Both the position numbers and the translations under genes were made by a program. From the NCBI GenBank assembly GCA_002293045.1, contig DBCM01000136.1, positions 1-15,319 of the forward strand: a stretch of DNA of 15,319 nt. The letters run 5' to 3'. This stretch comes from Flavobacteriales bacterium UBA958 (GTDB lineage Bacteria > Bacteroidota > Bacteroidia > Flavobacteriales_D > Crocinitomicaceae). Positions 1 to 7,500 of the stretch are shown piece by piece (within the stretch, counting starts at the first letter, position 1; each line of letters begins with the position of its first letter). The notes under the pieces were generated by a model. It worked only from the letters and a program-made list of their open reading frames with translations. It searched no databases and was not told the DNA's origin.

Positions 1-1
1 A

Positions 2-1861
2 AGCCCACAAGAAATCGTAGATAAATACCACCACCAAATTCAGGATGCATTTCAGCGCTTTGGAATTTCCTTTGATATTTATCACCGTACCAGCAGTACC
101 CTTCACCACAAGGTTTCTTCGGACTTTTTCAACACCTTGCACGAAAAGAATGCCTTCACCCAGGAAACTTCCATGCAATACTATGATGAATCTTTTCATC
201 AATTTCTTGCCGATCGCTACATCACGGGAACCTGTCCAAAATGCCAACATCCCGCCGCATATGGTGATCAATGCGAAAAATGCGGTTCTGATTTAAGTCC
301 TACCGATCTCATTAATCCAATTTCTACACTATCGGGATCTACGCCGGTTTTAAAAGAAACCTCGCATTGGTATTTACCCATGAATGAACATGAGGCATGG
401 TTAACCGAATGGATTCAGCAAGGGAAATTAGATGGGATTCAACAGCACAATCCATCCGAATGGAAAAATCAAGTCCTCGGACAATGCATGTCGTGGATAA
501 ACTCCGGCTTAAAACCACGGGCAATGACGCGTGATTTAGATTGGGGTATACCGGTACCCTTGCCTAATGCAGCAGGGAAAGTACTTTATGTTTGGTTAGA
601 TGCACCCATTGGTTACATTTCAGCAACTCAAGCATGGGCTGCTGAGCACGGAAAAGATTGGCGAACATACTGGGGAAAAACCGAGGCCGAAGGCCGAAAA
701 TTAGTGCATTTTATTGGAAAAGATAACATTGTGTTTCACGCAATAATATTTCCGATTTTACTTAAAGCACACGGGGATTTAATCCTACCAGACAACGTAC
801 CGGCCTACGAATTCCTTAACCTCGAGGGAGATAAGTTCTCTACCTCCCGCAATTGGGCGGTGTGGTTGCATGAATACTTGGATGCCTATCCCAATAAACT
901 AGACGAATTAAAATATGTGCTCACTTCAATTGCACCTGAGAATAAAGATTCGGAGTTTACGTGGGCAGATTACCAAGTTCGGGTGAATTCTGAATTGGCG
1001 GATATCTTGGGGAATTTTGTAAATCGAACGATTGTACTTACCCATAAATACTACGAAGGGGTGGTTCCTGAAGCTGGAGCATTATCTCCCGTAGAGCTTG
1101 CATTATTTGAAAAATTACACGCTGTTGAAGCACGTATTTCTACCTTAATGTATGGCTACAAAATCCGGGAGGCGCAACAAGAAATGATGAATATTGCTCG
1201 CCTCGGAAACAAGTACCTTGCGGATGAGGAGCCATGGAAAAAAATAAAAACAGCGCCGGATCGGGTTCCTACCATTCTGAATACCTCCTTGCAAATCACC
1301 CGAGAATTAGCCCGAATGGCCCAAGTATTCTTGCCGCAAACATCCCATAAAATCTATCAGATGCTCAACCTAGCTGCGGATGAATGGAATACCGAGCTGC
1401 CATTAATCCCTGCAGGGCATACATTGAATCCTGCGGAGATTTTATTTGAAAAAATCAGCGATGAGTTAGTCACAGAAGAAAAAGCAAAACTTACCCAAAC
1501 CACCACTCCTAATAGCCCATACCCCGCCATGAAAGAATTGATACAATTTGATGATTTTACAAAAATGGATATTCGCTTAGGCACCGTGCTAAGCGCTCGC
1601 AAAATGGAAAATGCAGATAAACTCCTGGTCTTAACCGTAGATACAGGCATCGATGAACGAACTATTGTTTCAGGAATTGCACAGCATTATTCTCCGGAGG
1701 AAATTACAGGAAAATCTGTGGTTGTATTAATGAATTTAGCCCCTAGAAAAATTCGAGGTGTTGAATCCATGGGAATGCTACTTATGGCAGAAGATAGTGA
1801 AGGAAACTTGAGTGCCTTGGTTAGTGAACGCGGTTTTGAGGGCGGACCTACTATTGGATAA
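2..1861 (+). CDS. metG: Methionine--tRNA ligase, 5'-truncated by the window edge
   Basis: Charges tRNA(Met) with methionine in the cytoplasm. The frame is open from base 2, so the gene runs in from the left; 619 residues are visible and the N-terminus with the HIGH motif is missing (roughly 60-70 residues, judged from the usual family length). Fragment residues 78, 81, 91 and 94 are the four cysteines of the zinc knuckle (CPKC and CEKC). The KMSKS loop is at about 278-282 as KFSTS, followed by RNWAVW, the form I associate with Bacteroidota and archaeal-type MetRS. The alpha-helical anticodon-binding domain follows. The last 100 or so residues, from about 515 (FTKMDIRLGTV), are a C-terminal EMAPII-like OB-fold tRNA-binding domain that promotes dimerisation and tRNA binding. 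The TTG at 137 is internal and not the true start. It ends 3 bases from the convergent response regulator. Confidence 0.97.
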   Translation, partial: SPQEIVDKYHHQIQDAFQRFGISFDIYHRTSSTLHHKVSSDFFNTLHEKNAFTQETSMQYYDESFHQFLADRYITGTCPKCQHPAAYGDQCEKCGSDLSPTDLINPISTLSGSTPVLKETSHWYLPMNEHEAWLTEWIQQGKLDGIQQHNPSEWKNQVLGQCMSWINSGLKPRAMTRDLDWGIPVPLPNAAGKVLYVWLDAPIGYISATQAWAAEHGKDWRTYWGKTEAEGRKLVHFIGKDNIVFHAIIFPILLKAHGDLILPDNVPAYEFLNLEGDKFSTSRNWAVWLHEYLDAYPNKLDELKYVLTSIAPENKDSEFTWADYQVRVNSELADILGNFVNRTIVLTHKYYEGVVPEAGALSPVELALFEKLHAVEARISTLMYGYKIREAQQEMMNIARLGNKYLADEEPWKKIKTAPDRVPTILNTSLQITRELARMAQVFLPQTSHKIYQMLNLAADEWNTELPLIPAGHTLNPAEILFEKISDELVTEEKAKLTQTTTPNSPYPAMKELIQFDDFTKMDIRLGTVLSARKMENADKLLVLTVDTGIDERTIVSGIAQHYSPEEITGKSVVVLMNLAPRKIRGVESMGMLLMAEDSEGNLSALVSERGFEGGPTIG

Positions 1862-1864
1862 TTC

Positions 1865-2500
1865 TTAGACGTAGCCTTTATCTTTTGCCCAACTGCTCAA
1901 TTGTGCTGCATTTGGCAAATCCAATTTCTTTAAAATATTATGTCGGTGTGTTTCGATGGTTCGGTGCGAAACAAACAATTTATCTCCTATTTCTTTAGAG
2001 GTTAACCCTTGAGCGATGAGCTTTACAATTTCAATTTCCTTCATCGTAAGTTCTTTTTTCTCCGTTTCATCGACATTCAACAGGGAAGCAAAATAGCGGT
2101 CTTTAATTTCTGCTGCAATAAACACTTCACCTTTAGAAACTGAATGGATGGCGTTTATGAGCTCACTCTTATTGGTGTTTTTAGTCAAGTACCCTTTGGC
2201 TCCTAGAGAAAGAAACTTCTTTACATAGGTGATGTCGTCATGAAGAGATAATCCTATCACGCGAGTTTTTGGTAGGGAATCTAAAATCTTTGTAGCAGCA
2301 TTCAATCCAGATCCGGCGCCTAAATTAATATCCATTAATACGATATCGGGTTTATGAATAATGGCTTGATCGAAGGCCAAGGCTTCAGAATCTGCAGTAC
2401 CACATACTACAATCTGAGGGGCATCTTTTAATAAACTCGACCACGCTTCACTAATGAGCTTGTGGTCGTCAACAATAAGAACTTTAATGAAATCACTCAT
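1865..2500 (-). CDS. NarL/LuxR-family response regulator (orphan)
   Basis: Two-component transcription regulator of 211 residues. The receiver domain spans about 5-120, with the acidic pair D11/D12, phospho-acceptor D57 in VLMDINL, S85 as the switch Ser/Thr position and K107 in YLTK. A short linker precedes a GerE/LuxR helix-turn-helix at about 150-211, including LTSKEIGDKLFVSHRTIETH, the DNA recognition region. No sensor kinase lies in the window, so the partner is unknown. It sits 22 bases downstream of atpG on the same strand with no terminator between, so it may be co-transcribed with the ATP synthase genes; that is inference. I see no convincing promoter box of its own in the 22 bases. 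Its stop is 3 bases from the metG stop, so the two transcripts must overlap. The regulon cannot be told from the sequence. Confidence 0.93.
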   Translation of the reverse strand: MSDFIKVLIVDDHKLISEAWSSLLKDAPQIVVCGTADSEALAFDQAIIHKPDIVLMDINLGAGSGLNAATKILDSLPKTRVIGLSLHDDITYVKKFLSLGAKGYLTKNTNKSELINAIHSVSKGEVFIAAEIKDRYFASLLNVDETEKKELTMKEIEIVKLIAQGLTSKEIGDKLFVSHRTIETHRHNILKKLDLPNAAQLSSWAKDKGYV

Positions 2501-2522
2501 GGGCTAAGCCTTTTGAGTAAAG

Positions 2523-3395
2523 TTACGCATTCAAGGCTTCAGCACCACCAACAATTTCTAAAATTTCATTGGTAATGGCTGCCTGACGCGCCTTATTGTA
2601 ACTCAAGGTAAGGGAACGCTTAAGGTCTGAGGCATTATCTGTGGCTTTATGCATGGCAGTCATACGGGCGCCATGTTCTGCAGCGATAGAGTCTAATAAG
2701 GCCTTAAACAGTTGGGTCTTTAATGATTTGGGAATCAACTCGGAAACAATGTCCTCTTTATTTGGCTCAAAAATATAATCGCTTGGTCCTGCATTTTGAC
2801 TGGCCACAGGAACGATTGGTAAGAAATCTTCTACCTCGATGGATTGGTTTGCCGCATTTAAAAATCGGTTGTAAACCAGTACAATCTTGTCGACTTCCTT
2901 TGCTTTAAAAATCCGCATGAGTTCCTCACCAATTTCTGCGGTACGATCAAAGGTTGCATTCGCCATGATGTCTTCAAGAGGAGCCAAGGTATCGTTTACA
3001 AAATATGCCTCTGTTTTCTTTACTACATCTTTGATTTTCTTCCCTAAACACACTACAGATACCGTGCTGTTTGCAAAATCATTTTTAATCAAGGAATTCA
3101 CGCGCTTGATAATGTTGCTGTTGAACCCACCACACAAGCCACGGTTAGAGGTGATTGCCACAATCAATATGCGCTCTTGACCGCGATCTTCTGCAAAATC
3201 ACTCTCAGATAAATCCAGAGAACTGCTTACATTTTCAAGGATGTACCGCAATTTTGATGCATAGGGACGCAAGCGCGTTATAGCATCTTGGGCACGCTTC
3301 AATTTCGCAGCAGATACCATCTTCATAGCAGAAGTAATCTGCATCGTTGAAGATACTGAGCTAATTCGATTACGTATTTCCTTTAAGTTAGCCAT
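2523..3395 (-). CDS. atpG: F1FO ATP synthase subunit gamma
   Basis: Central rotor stalk of the F1 motor, transmitting rotation of the c-ring to the catalytic beta subunits. The 290-residue length fits the family. The N-terminal coiled coil opens with MANLKEIRNRISSV and ITSAMKMVSAAKL, and the C-terminal helix contains ITNEILEIVGGAEAL; these two conserved ends form the rotating shaft. The central Rossmann-like domain includes ITSNRGLCGGFN. It is last of the six atp genes, 18 bases after atpA. The usual following genes, beta (atpD) and epsilon (atpC), are absent; an unrelated response regulator follows. Flavobacterial-type genomes commonly keep atpDC at a separate locus, so this looks like a lineage trait rather than a loss. 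Confidence 0.98.
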   Translation of the reverse strand: MANLKEIRNRISSVSSTMQITSAMKMVSAAKLKRAQDAITRLRPYASKLRYILENVSSSLDLSESDFAEDRGQERILIVAITSNRGLCGGFNSNIIKRVNSLIKNDFANSTVSVVCLGKKIKDVVKKTEAYFVNDTLAPLEDIMANATFDRTAEIGEELMRIFKAKEVDKIVLVYNRFLNAANQSIEVEDFLPIVPVASQNAGPSDYIFEPNKEDIVSELIPKSLKTQLFKALLDSIAAEHGARMTAMHKATDNASDLKRSLTLSYNKARQAAITNEILEIVGGAEALNA

Positions 3396-3413
3396 AGCAA
3401 TTCAAACTTGTAA

Positions 3414-4988
3414 TTAGTATTTTCCTGCGATGTCTTTAGCACATTTTGTTAACACGTCCGTTAACTCATCAGTAAACTGACCCGCTTTTAACGCTGCTAA
3501 AACTTCTGGATGATGGCTTTCAACAAAGGTTAAGAACTCGATTTCGAATTCCTTCACTTTCGCTACAGGAACGTTTTGCATTAATCCTTTAGTTCCTACA
3601 TAAATGATGGCAATTTGTTTCTCAACCGGGAACGGATCACCTTCTCGTTGCTTTAAAACCTCAACGTTTCTTGCCCCTTTGTCTAGCACCGCCTTCGTGG
3701 CCGCATCTAGATCTGAACCAAACTTGGAAAACGCTTCCAACTCACGGTACTGGGCTTGGTCTAATTTCAAGGTACCCGCTACCTTTTTCATGGACTTAAT
3801 TTGTGCAGAACCTCCAACACGAGATACAGAAATACCCACGTTGATTGCCGGACGAACCCCTGCATTAAACAAATCTGATTCCAAGAAAATCTGTCCATCC
3901 GTAATGGAGATTACATTCGTTGGAATATACGCCGAAACGTCACCCGCTTGGGTTTCAATAATCGGCAACGCGGTTAATGAACCTCCTCCTTTTACTTTTC
4001 CTTTCAAAGATTCTGGAAGATCGTTCATTTGAGCGGCAATCGTGTCATCTTTAATCACTTTTGCTGCACGCTCTAAAAGTCTTGAGTGTAGGTAGAATAC
4101 ATCCCCTGGATATGCTTCACGACCTGGAGGACGACGAAGTAGTAAGGAAACTTCACGGTAAGCAACGGCTTGTTTTGATAAGTCATCATAAACAATCAAG
4201 GCTGGTTTACCTAAATCTCTAAAATATTCGCCGATAGCAGCTCCAGTCATTGGGGCATAAAACTGCATTGGTGCGGGGTCTGATGCATTGGCGGCAACAA
4301 CAACCGTATAAGCCATGGCGCCGGCATCCTCAAATTTCTTAACAATCCCAGCAACGGTAGATCCTTTCTGGCCTATGGCTACATAGATACAAAACACGGG
4401 CTCTCCTCGGTCGTAAAACTCTCTTTGGTTAATGATGGTATCAATCGCTACGGTGGTTTTTCCGGTTTGACGGTCACCGATAATTAACTCTCGCTGTCCT
4501 CGTCCGATGGGAATCATCGCATCAATCGCTTTAATTCCGGTTTGTAGCGGTTCATTTACAGGCTGACGAAAGATTACCCCCGGTGCTTTTCGCTCGATTG
4601 GCATTTCAAACAATTCACCTGCAATTGGTCCTTTTCCATCAATTGGATTTCCTAGGGTATCAACAACGCGTCCAACCATTCCATCACCTACTTGAACAGA
4701 GGCAATTCGTCCAAGTCGTTTTACAGTATCCCCTTCCTTCACCGAGGAGGAGCGTCCTAACAATACGGCCCCTACGTTATCTTCTTCTAAGTTTAATGCA
4801 ATTCCTCGCATTCCCCCGTCGAATTCAATTAATTCCCCGTATTGAACGCCATTGAGTCCAAAAATCCGTGCGATACCATCTCCAACTTGCAATACCGTAC
4901 CTACTTCTTGCAATTCAGCTTCTGTTTTTACACCTGACAATTGTTCTCTTAAAATTGCCGAAATTTCTGCTGGGTTTAAATCTGCCAT
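3414..4988 (-). CDS. atpA: F1FO ATP synthase subunit alpha
   Basis: Non-catalytic nucleotide-binding subunit of the F1 hexamer, 524 residues and apparently complete. The N-terminal beta-barrel domain covers about 25-95. The Walker A loop GDRQTGKT lies at 171-178, the Walker B region ALIVYDD at about 263-269, and the arginine finger R390 is in SVSRVGGSAQ, which reaches into the catalytic site of the neighbouring beta subunit. The segment GREAYPGDVFYLHSRLLERA is the conserved alpha/beta-family block. It lies 20 bases after atpH and 18 before atpG, within a continuous minus-strand operon, with no Shine-Dalgarno-like sequence in either gap. Its partner beta gene is not in the window. Confidence 0.99.
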   Translation of the reverse strand: MADLNPAEISAILREQLSGVKTEAELQEVGTVLQVGDGIARIFGLNGVQYGELIEFDGGMRGIALNLEEDNVGAVLLGRSSSVKEGDTVKRLGRIASVQVGDGMVGRVVDTLGNPIDGKGPIAGELFEMPIERKAPGVIFRQPVNEPLQTGIKAIDAMIPIGRGQRELIIGDRQTGKTTVAIDTIINQREFYDRGEPVFCIYVAIGQKGSTVAGIVKKFEDAGAMAYTVVVAANASDPAPMQFYAPMTGAAIGEYFRDLGKPALIVYDDLSKQAVAYREVSLLLRRPPGREAYPGDVFYLHSRLLERAAKVIKDDTIAAQMNDLPESLKGKVKGGGSLTALPIIETQAGDVSAYIPTNVISITDGQIFLESDLFNAGVRPAINVGISVSRVGGSAQIKSMKKVAGTLKLDQAQYRELEAFSKFGSDLDAATKAVLDKGARNVEVLKQREGDPFPVEKQIAIIYVGTKGLMQNVPVAKVKEFEIEFLTFVESHHPEVLAALKAGQFTDELTDVLTKCAKDIAGKY

Positions 4989-5008
4989 TTTGAATAATTA
5001 AATGTTCT

Positions 5009-5542
5009 TTATTTTACTAATTCTTGTCTTAACGCTTTTAATTTACTTGAAACAGATGCATCGATCTGTTTATCTTCTATTCGAATCACAAAGCCACCGA
5101 GTAAGGAAGGATCTATCGCCTCTGTAAGGCTTAAGGTTCCTTCGAATGCTGGGGCAATGCGGGCTAATATGTCTTGTTTAGTTTGATCGCTAAGTGGGGA
5201 TGCACTAACTATGGATCCCGAAACGATTCCACGATGTTTGCGAAGTTGACGCGCAAACTGCTCGGCGATTGCAGGCAATAACTGTTCTCTACCATTCCTC
5301 GTTACGAGGGATAAAAACTGCATAGTCACTGGCTGAAAATCCGTAAAAACCCGCGCATAAATGGAGATTTTTTTGTCTGCCCTAACCACTGGAGAGTTTA
5401 AGAACACCCTAAAATCATTTGACTCACTTACCGTTTGAACAAAGCGAATTAAATCCTTTTCCACTGCTTCAACCCACCCTTTTTCAAGGCTTAGATCTAA
5501 CAACGCTTTCGCGTATCGTGCTGCTGATTTAGTTGATGCCAT
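5009..5542 (-). CDS. atpH: F1FO ATP synthase subunit delta (OSCP-type)
   Basis: Peripheral-stalk subunit that joins the b-dimer to the top of the F1 alpha/beta hexamer. The 177-residue length is normal. The N-terminal helical domain starts STKSAARYAKALLDLSLEKG, which matches the family opening (A-x-R-YA-x-ALL). The C-terminal part contains the conserved LSDQTKQDILARIAPAFEG and the signature DPSLLGGFVIRIEDKQIDAS, the delta/OSCP family motif (GG-x-x-I-x-I-x-D-x-x-x-D-x-S). It is packed tightly in the operon, starting 2 bases after atpF ends and ending 20 bases before atpA. Confidence 0.97.
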   Translation of the reverse strand: MASTKSAARYAKALLDLSLEKGWVEAVEKDLIRFVQTVSESNDFRVFLNSPVVRADKKISIYARVFTDFQPVTMQFLSLVTRNGREQLLPAIAEQFARQLRKHRGIVSGSIVSASPLSDQTKQDILARIAPAFEGTLSLTEAIDPSLLGGFVIRIEDKQIDASVSSKLKALRQELVK

Positions 5543-5544
5543 GC

Positions 5545-6039
5545 TTAATTCAATTGGATATCTTGAACCATTTTACTCGCTAATGCTTTTTGTTTGTCGT
5601 CAGAGGCTAAGGATTCTTTCACCAAAGATTCTGCGATATCTACTGAAAATGTGGCAATCTGAGCTTTCATGTCGGCAATTGCTGAATTGCGCTCGCTGTT
5701 GATGGCCAATTTTGCAGATTCAATGAGTTTCTGACCCTCGATCTTCGATTTATCTCGCGCTTCTTCAATCATTCGTGCCCCTGCTTCTTTTGCTTCTTTC
5801 AAAATGGCATCGCGCTCCGCTCTGGCTTCTTTTAAAATCCGCTCATTTTCAGCATGGAGCGATTTCATTTCTTGACGCGCCTTTTCGGCTTCTAGTAAGG
5901 CCTCGTCAATTTTCTGACTTCGGGCATTTACGGCGCTTAAAACCGGCTTCCAAACAAATTTAGCTAGTACTAATAATAACAAACAGAACGTGATTCCTGT
6001 CCAAAATAATAATCCAAAGCTGGGTGTTACTAAATCCAT
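5545..6039 (-). CDS. atpF: F1FO ATP synthase subunit b
   Basis: Peripheral stator stalk of 164 residues, anchored in the cytoplasmic membrane. A single N-terminal membrane helix covers about residues 8-28 (FGLLFWTGITFCLLLLVLAKF), followed by the conserved short turn WKPVL, then about 100 residues of highly charged coiled coil rich in K, E, R and A (LLEAEKARQEMKSLHAENER and following), and a C-terminal helix that docks onto delta. It is the only b-type gene visible, so a homodimer is expected. It follows atpE after a 69-base gap, the longest within the operon, which holds a strong hairpin, and sits 2 bases before atpH. Confidence 0.97.
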   Translation of the reverse strand: MDLVTPSFGLLFWTGITFCLLLLVLAKFVWKPVLSAVNARSQKIDEALLEAEKARQEMKSLHAENERILKEARAERDAILKEAKEAGARMIEEARDKSKIEGQKLIESAKLAINSERNSAIADMKAQIATFSVDIAESLVKESLASDDKQKALASKMVQDIQLN

Positions 6040-6073
6040 TGTATTTTCTTTTTACCTTTTTACACTTAAATAA

Positions 6074-6100
6074 ATTGTCCCCGCCAATCGCGGGGACAAT
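6074..6100 (-). terminator. Intra-operon hairpin between atpE and atpF (candidate leaky terminator or mRNA stabiliser)
   Basis: A perfect 11-bp GC-rich inverted repeat: ATTGTCCCCGC at 6074-6084 and GCGGGGACAAT at 6090-6100, with a 5-base loop. In the direction of atp transcription it begins 8 bases after the atpE stop and is followed by an interrupted T-rich tract (TTATTTAAGT) and then atpF. The stem is strong but the T-tract is poor, which suggests partial termination or a 3' stabilising structure rather than a full stop. Read on the plus strand, the same stem is followed by eight Ts. The structure is seen directly; its effect is inferred. Confidence 0.7.
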
Positions 6101-6108
6101 CATTTTTT

Positions 6109-6327
6109 TTACTGGTTTGCTCCAAGCATACCCACAACCACTCCGAAAAGTGCAACACCTTCGATCAAGGCTGCTGCGATAATCATCGCGGTTTGAATTT
6201 TTCCAGAAGCTTCAGGATTGCGTGCAATCCCTTCTACTGCAGAACCACCGATACGGCCGATTCCCATTCCAGCGCCTAACACGGCTAATCCCGCGCCAAT
6301 TGCTGCTACACTACCAAATACTGCCAT
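6109..6327 (-). CDS. atpE: F1FO ATP synthase subunit c (rotor ring)
   Basis: Small membrane proteolipid that forms the rotating c-ring of FO, 72 residues as two membrane helices in a hairpin. Helix 1 is glycine-rich (VAAIGAGLAVLGAGMGIGRI); the polar loop is EGIARNPEA; helix 2 carries the essential ion-binding carboxylate E56 in AALIEGVALFGVVVGML. The residue after it is Gly, and the helix-1 position that is Gln in Na+-binding c-rings appears to be Ser29, so a proton-translocating ring is the better inference. It lies between atpB (26 bases) and a 69-base gap with a hairpin. Because each complex needs many c copies, that hairpin may help raise its expression. Confidence 0.98.
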   Translation of the reverse strand: MAVFGSVAAIGAGLAVLGAGMGIGRIGGSAVEGIARNPEASGKIQTAMIIAAALIEGVALFGVVVGMLGANQ

Positions 6328-6353
6328 TGTATATAAATTAAAAGGTTACTAAA

Positions 6354-7442
6354 CTAATGATGCTCTTCCTCAACCGCTGCTCCAATGAACAACGCCGACA
6401 AAGATGCAAACAAATACGCTTGTAAAAATGCTACCAAAATCTCTAAAACAGATATGAACAAAGCCATCGGAACTGATAACAAGCCCCACGCTGCAGATTT
6501 ATTAATAAAAATGATCGAAATCAGAGATAATACGATGATGTGGCCCGCCGTCATGTTTGCAAATAAACGAATCATTAAGGCAAAGGGCTTCGTGAAAATC
6601 CCAACCAATTCAATAGGAATCATAATCGGCAATAAGGCCCACGGAACTCCTGGTGTAGCAAAAATATGCTTCCAATAGTTTTTGTTACCACTAAATACGG
6701 TTACTAACAAGGTACAAAGCGCCAAAAACAAAGTCACCGAAATATTTCCAGTTAAATTTGCTCCTCCTGGGAATATAGGAATCATTCCAAGCAAGTTGTT
6801 GACCAAAATGAAGAAGAAAATCGTTGTGATAAACCCAATGTATCGCGTATGCTTCGCTCCATGAATGTTTGGCTTTACAATCTCATCTCGCACGTACACG
6901 ATGAGTGGCTCAATAAATTTAGCGATGCCCCGTGGAGCTACTGCTCCATTTTTCTTGTAGTACAACGACGTAGACAACATCACTGCTAAAAGAATAAAGG
7001 CCCCAATGAACAAGGACAACACATTTTTAGTAATCGACAAATCCAAGGGCATGGCGTTTTTGGGGTGTGCCCAGTGAACGTCTAGTTTTCCGTTGTTAAG
7101 CTTGTAAATTTTTTCATGAAGTAGGGCGTATCCTTGGGCCGGACCCTCCCCCACCAAATACTCGGAGGGCTTGAGAGAATCTTCCACCGAAATGGCTTTC
7201 CCGTGGTATAAATGTTTTGAGCTAAACACTTTAATGCCATTGTCATACAGGATAACCGGCAAATAAATCGATGTTCCTTGATGACCTTCTCCCCACAAAT
7301 GCCACTCATGCGCATCTCCAATGTGGTGCATGATAGTCTCTGAAACATTGAATTTCTTTTCCTTCGTTGCACCTGCTGTAAAAGCAAGACCTACTAAAAA
7401 AGTAAAAATGCTTAAAAAACGTAATATTGTTGTTCGACTCAT
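6354..7442 (-). CDS. atpB: F1FO ATP synthase subunit a with long N-terminal extension
   Basis: Stator subunit of FO containing the proton half-channels. At 362 residues it is about 90 longer than the E. coli protein. Residues 1-25 look like a signal or membrane segment (LRFLSIFTFLVGLAFTAGA), followed by about 115 mostly hydrophilic residues rich in His and Trp, and then the multi-helix core from about 137. The essential arginine is R292 in MIRLFANMTAGHI, on the helix facing the c-ring. The final residues are acidic and histidine-rich (VEEEHH). Long N-terminal extensions of this kind occur in Bacteroidota a subunits; the function of this extracytoplasmic part is unknown to me. It is the first gene of the atp operon, preceded by a TACCTTTG promoter box. 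Confidence 0.97.
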   Translation of the reverse strand: MSRTTILRFLSIFTFLVGLAFTAGATKEKKFNVSETIMHHIGDAHEWHLWGEGHQGTSIYLPVILYDNGIKVFSSKHLYHGKAISVEDSLKPSEYLVGEGPAQGYALLHEKIYKLNNGKLDVHWAHPKNAMPLDLSITKNVLSLFIGAFILLAVMLSTSLYYKKNGAVAPRGIAKFIEPLIVYVRDEIVKPNIHGAKHTRYIGFITTIFFFILVNNLLGMIPIFPGGANLTGNISVTLFLALCTLLVTVFSGNKNYWKHIFATPGVPWALLPIMIPIELVGIFTKPFALMIRLFANMTAGHIIVLSLISIIFINKSAAWGLLSVPMALFISVLEILVAFLQAYLFASLSALFIGAAVEEEHH

Positions 7443-7468
7443 TTTAAAATTGGCCTGAAAAATTGGCG

Positions 7469-7476
7469 CAAAGGTA
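7469..7476 (-). promoter_or_regulatory. Putative -7 promoter box of the atp operon (TACCTTTG)
   Basis: An exact match to the Bacteroidota -7 consensus TAnnTTTG lies on the minus strand between the hemJ stop and the atpB start, 26 bases before the ATG. Transcription would start shortly downstream, leaving a leader of about 20 bases. I do not see a clear -33 TTTG at the expected distance, so the assignment rests on the -7 box and position alone. Some atp transcription may also read through from hemJ. Confidence 0.5.
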
Positions 7477-7500
7477 CAAATTCTTTTCTGTTAAGTTCAC

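Noticed and set aside
137..139. TTG as the start of metG
   Set aside because: The frame is open back to base 2 and the preceding 45 codons encode sequence consistent with the MetRS catalytic domain, so the gene is cut by the window edge.
3604..4032. Open frame of 142 codons opposite atpA
   Set aside because: It is antisense to a highly conserved gene, has no recognisable motif and no promoter-like signal; it is a shadow of the atpA codon pattern.
6074..6110. Intrinsic terminator for a plus-strand transcript (stem followed by eight Ts)
   Set aside because: No plus-strand gene lies upstream for several kilobases; the stem was kept as a minus-strand intra-operon element instead.
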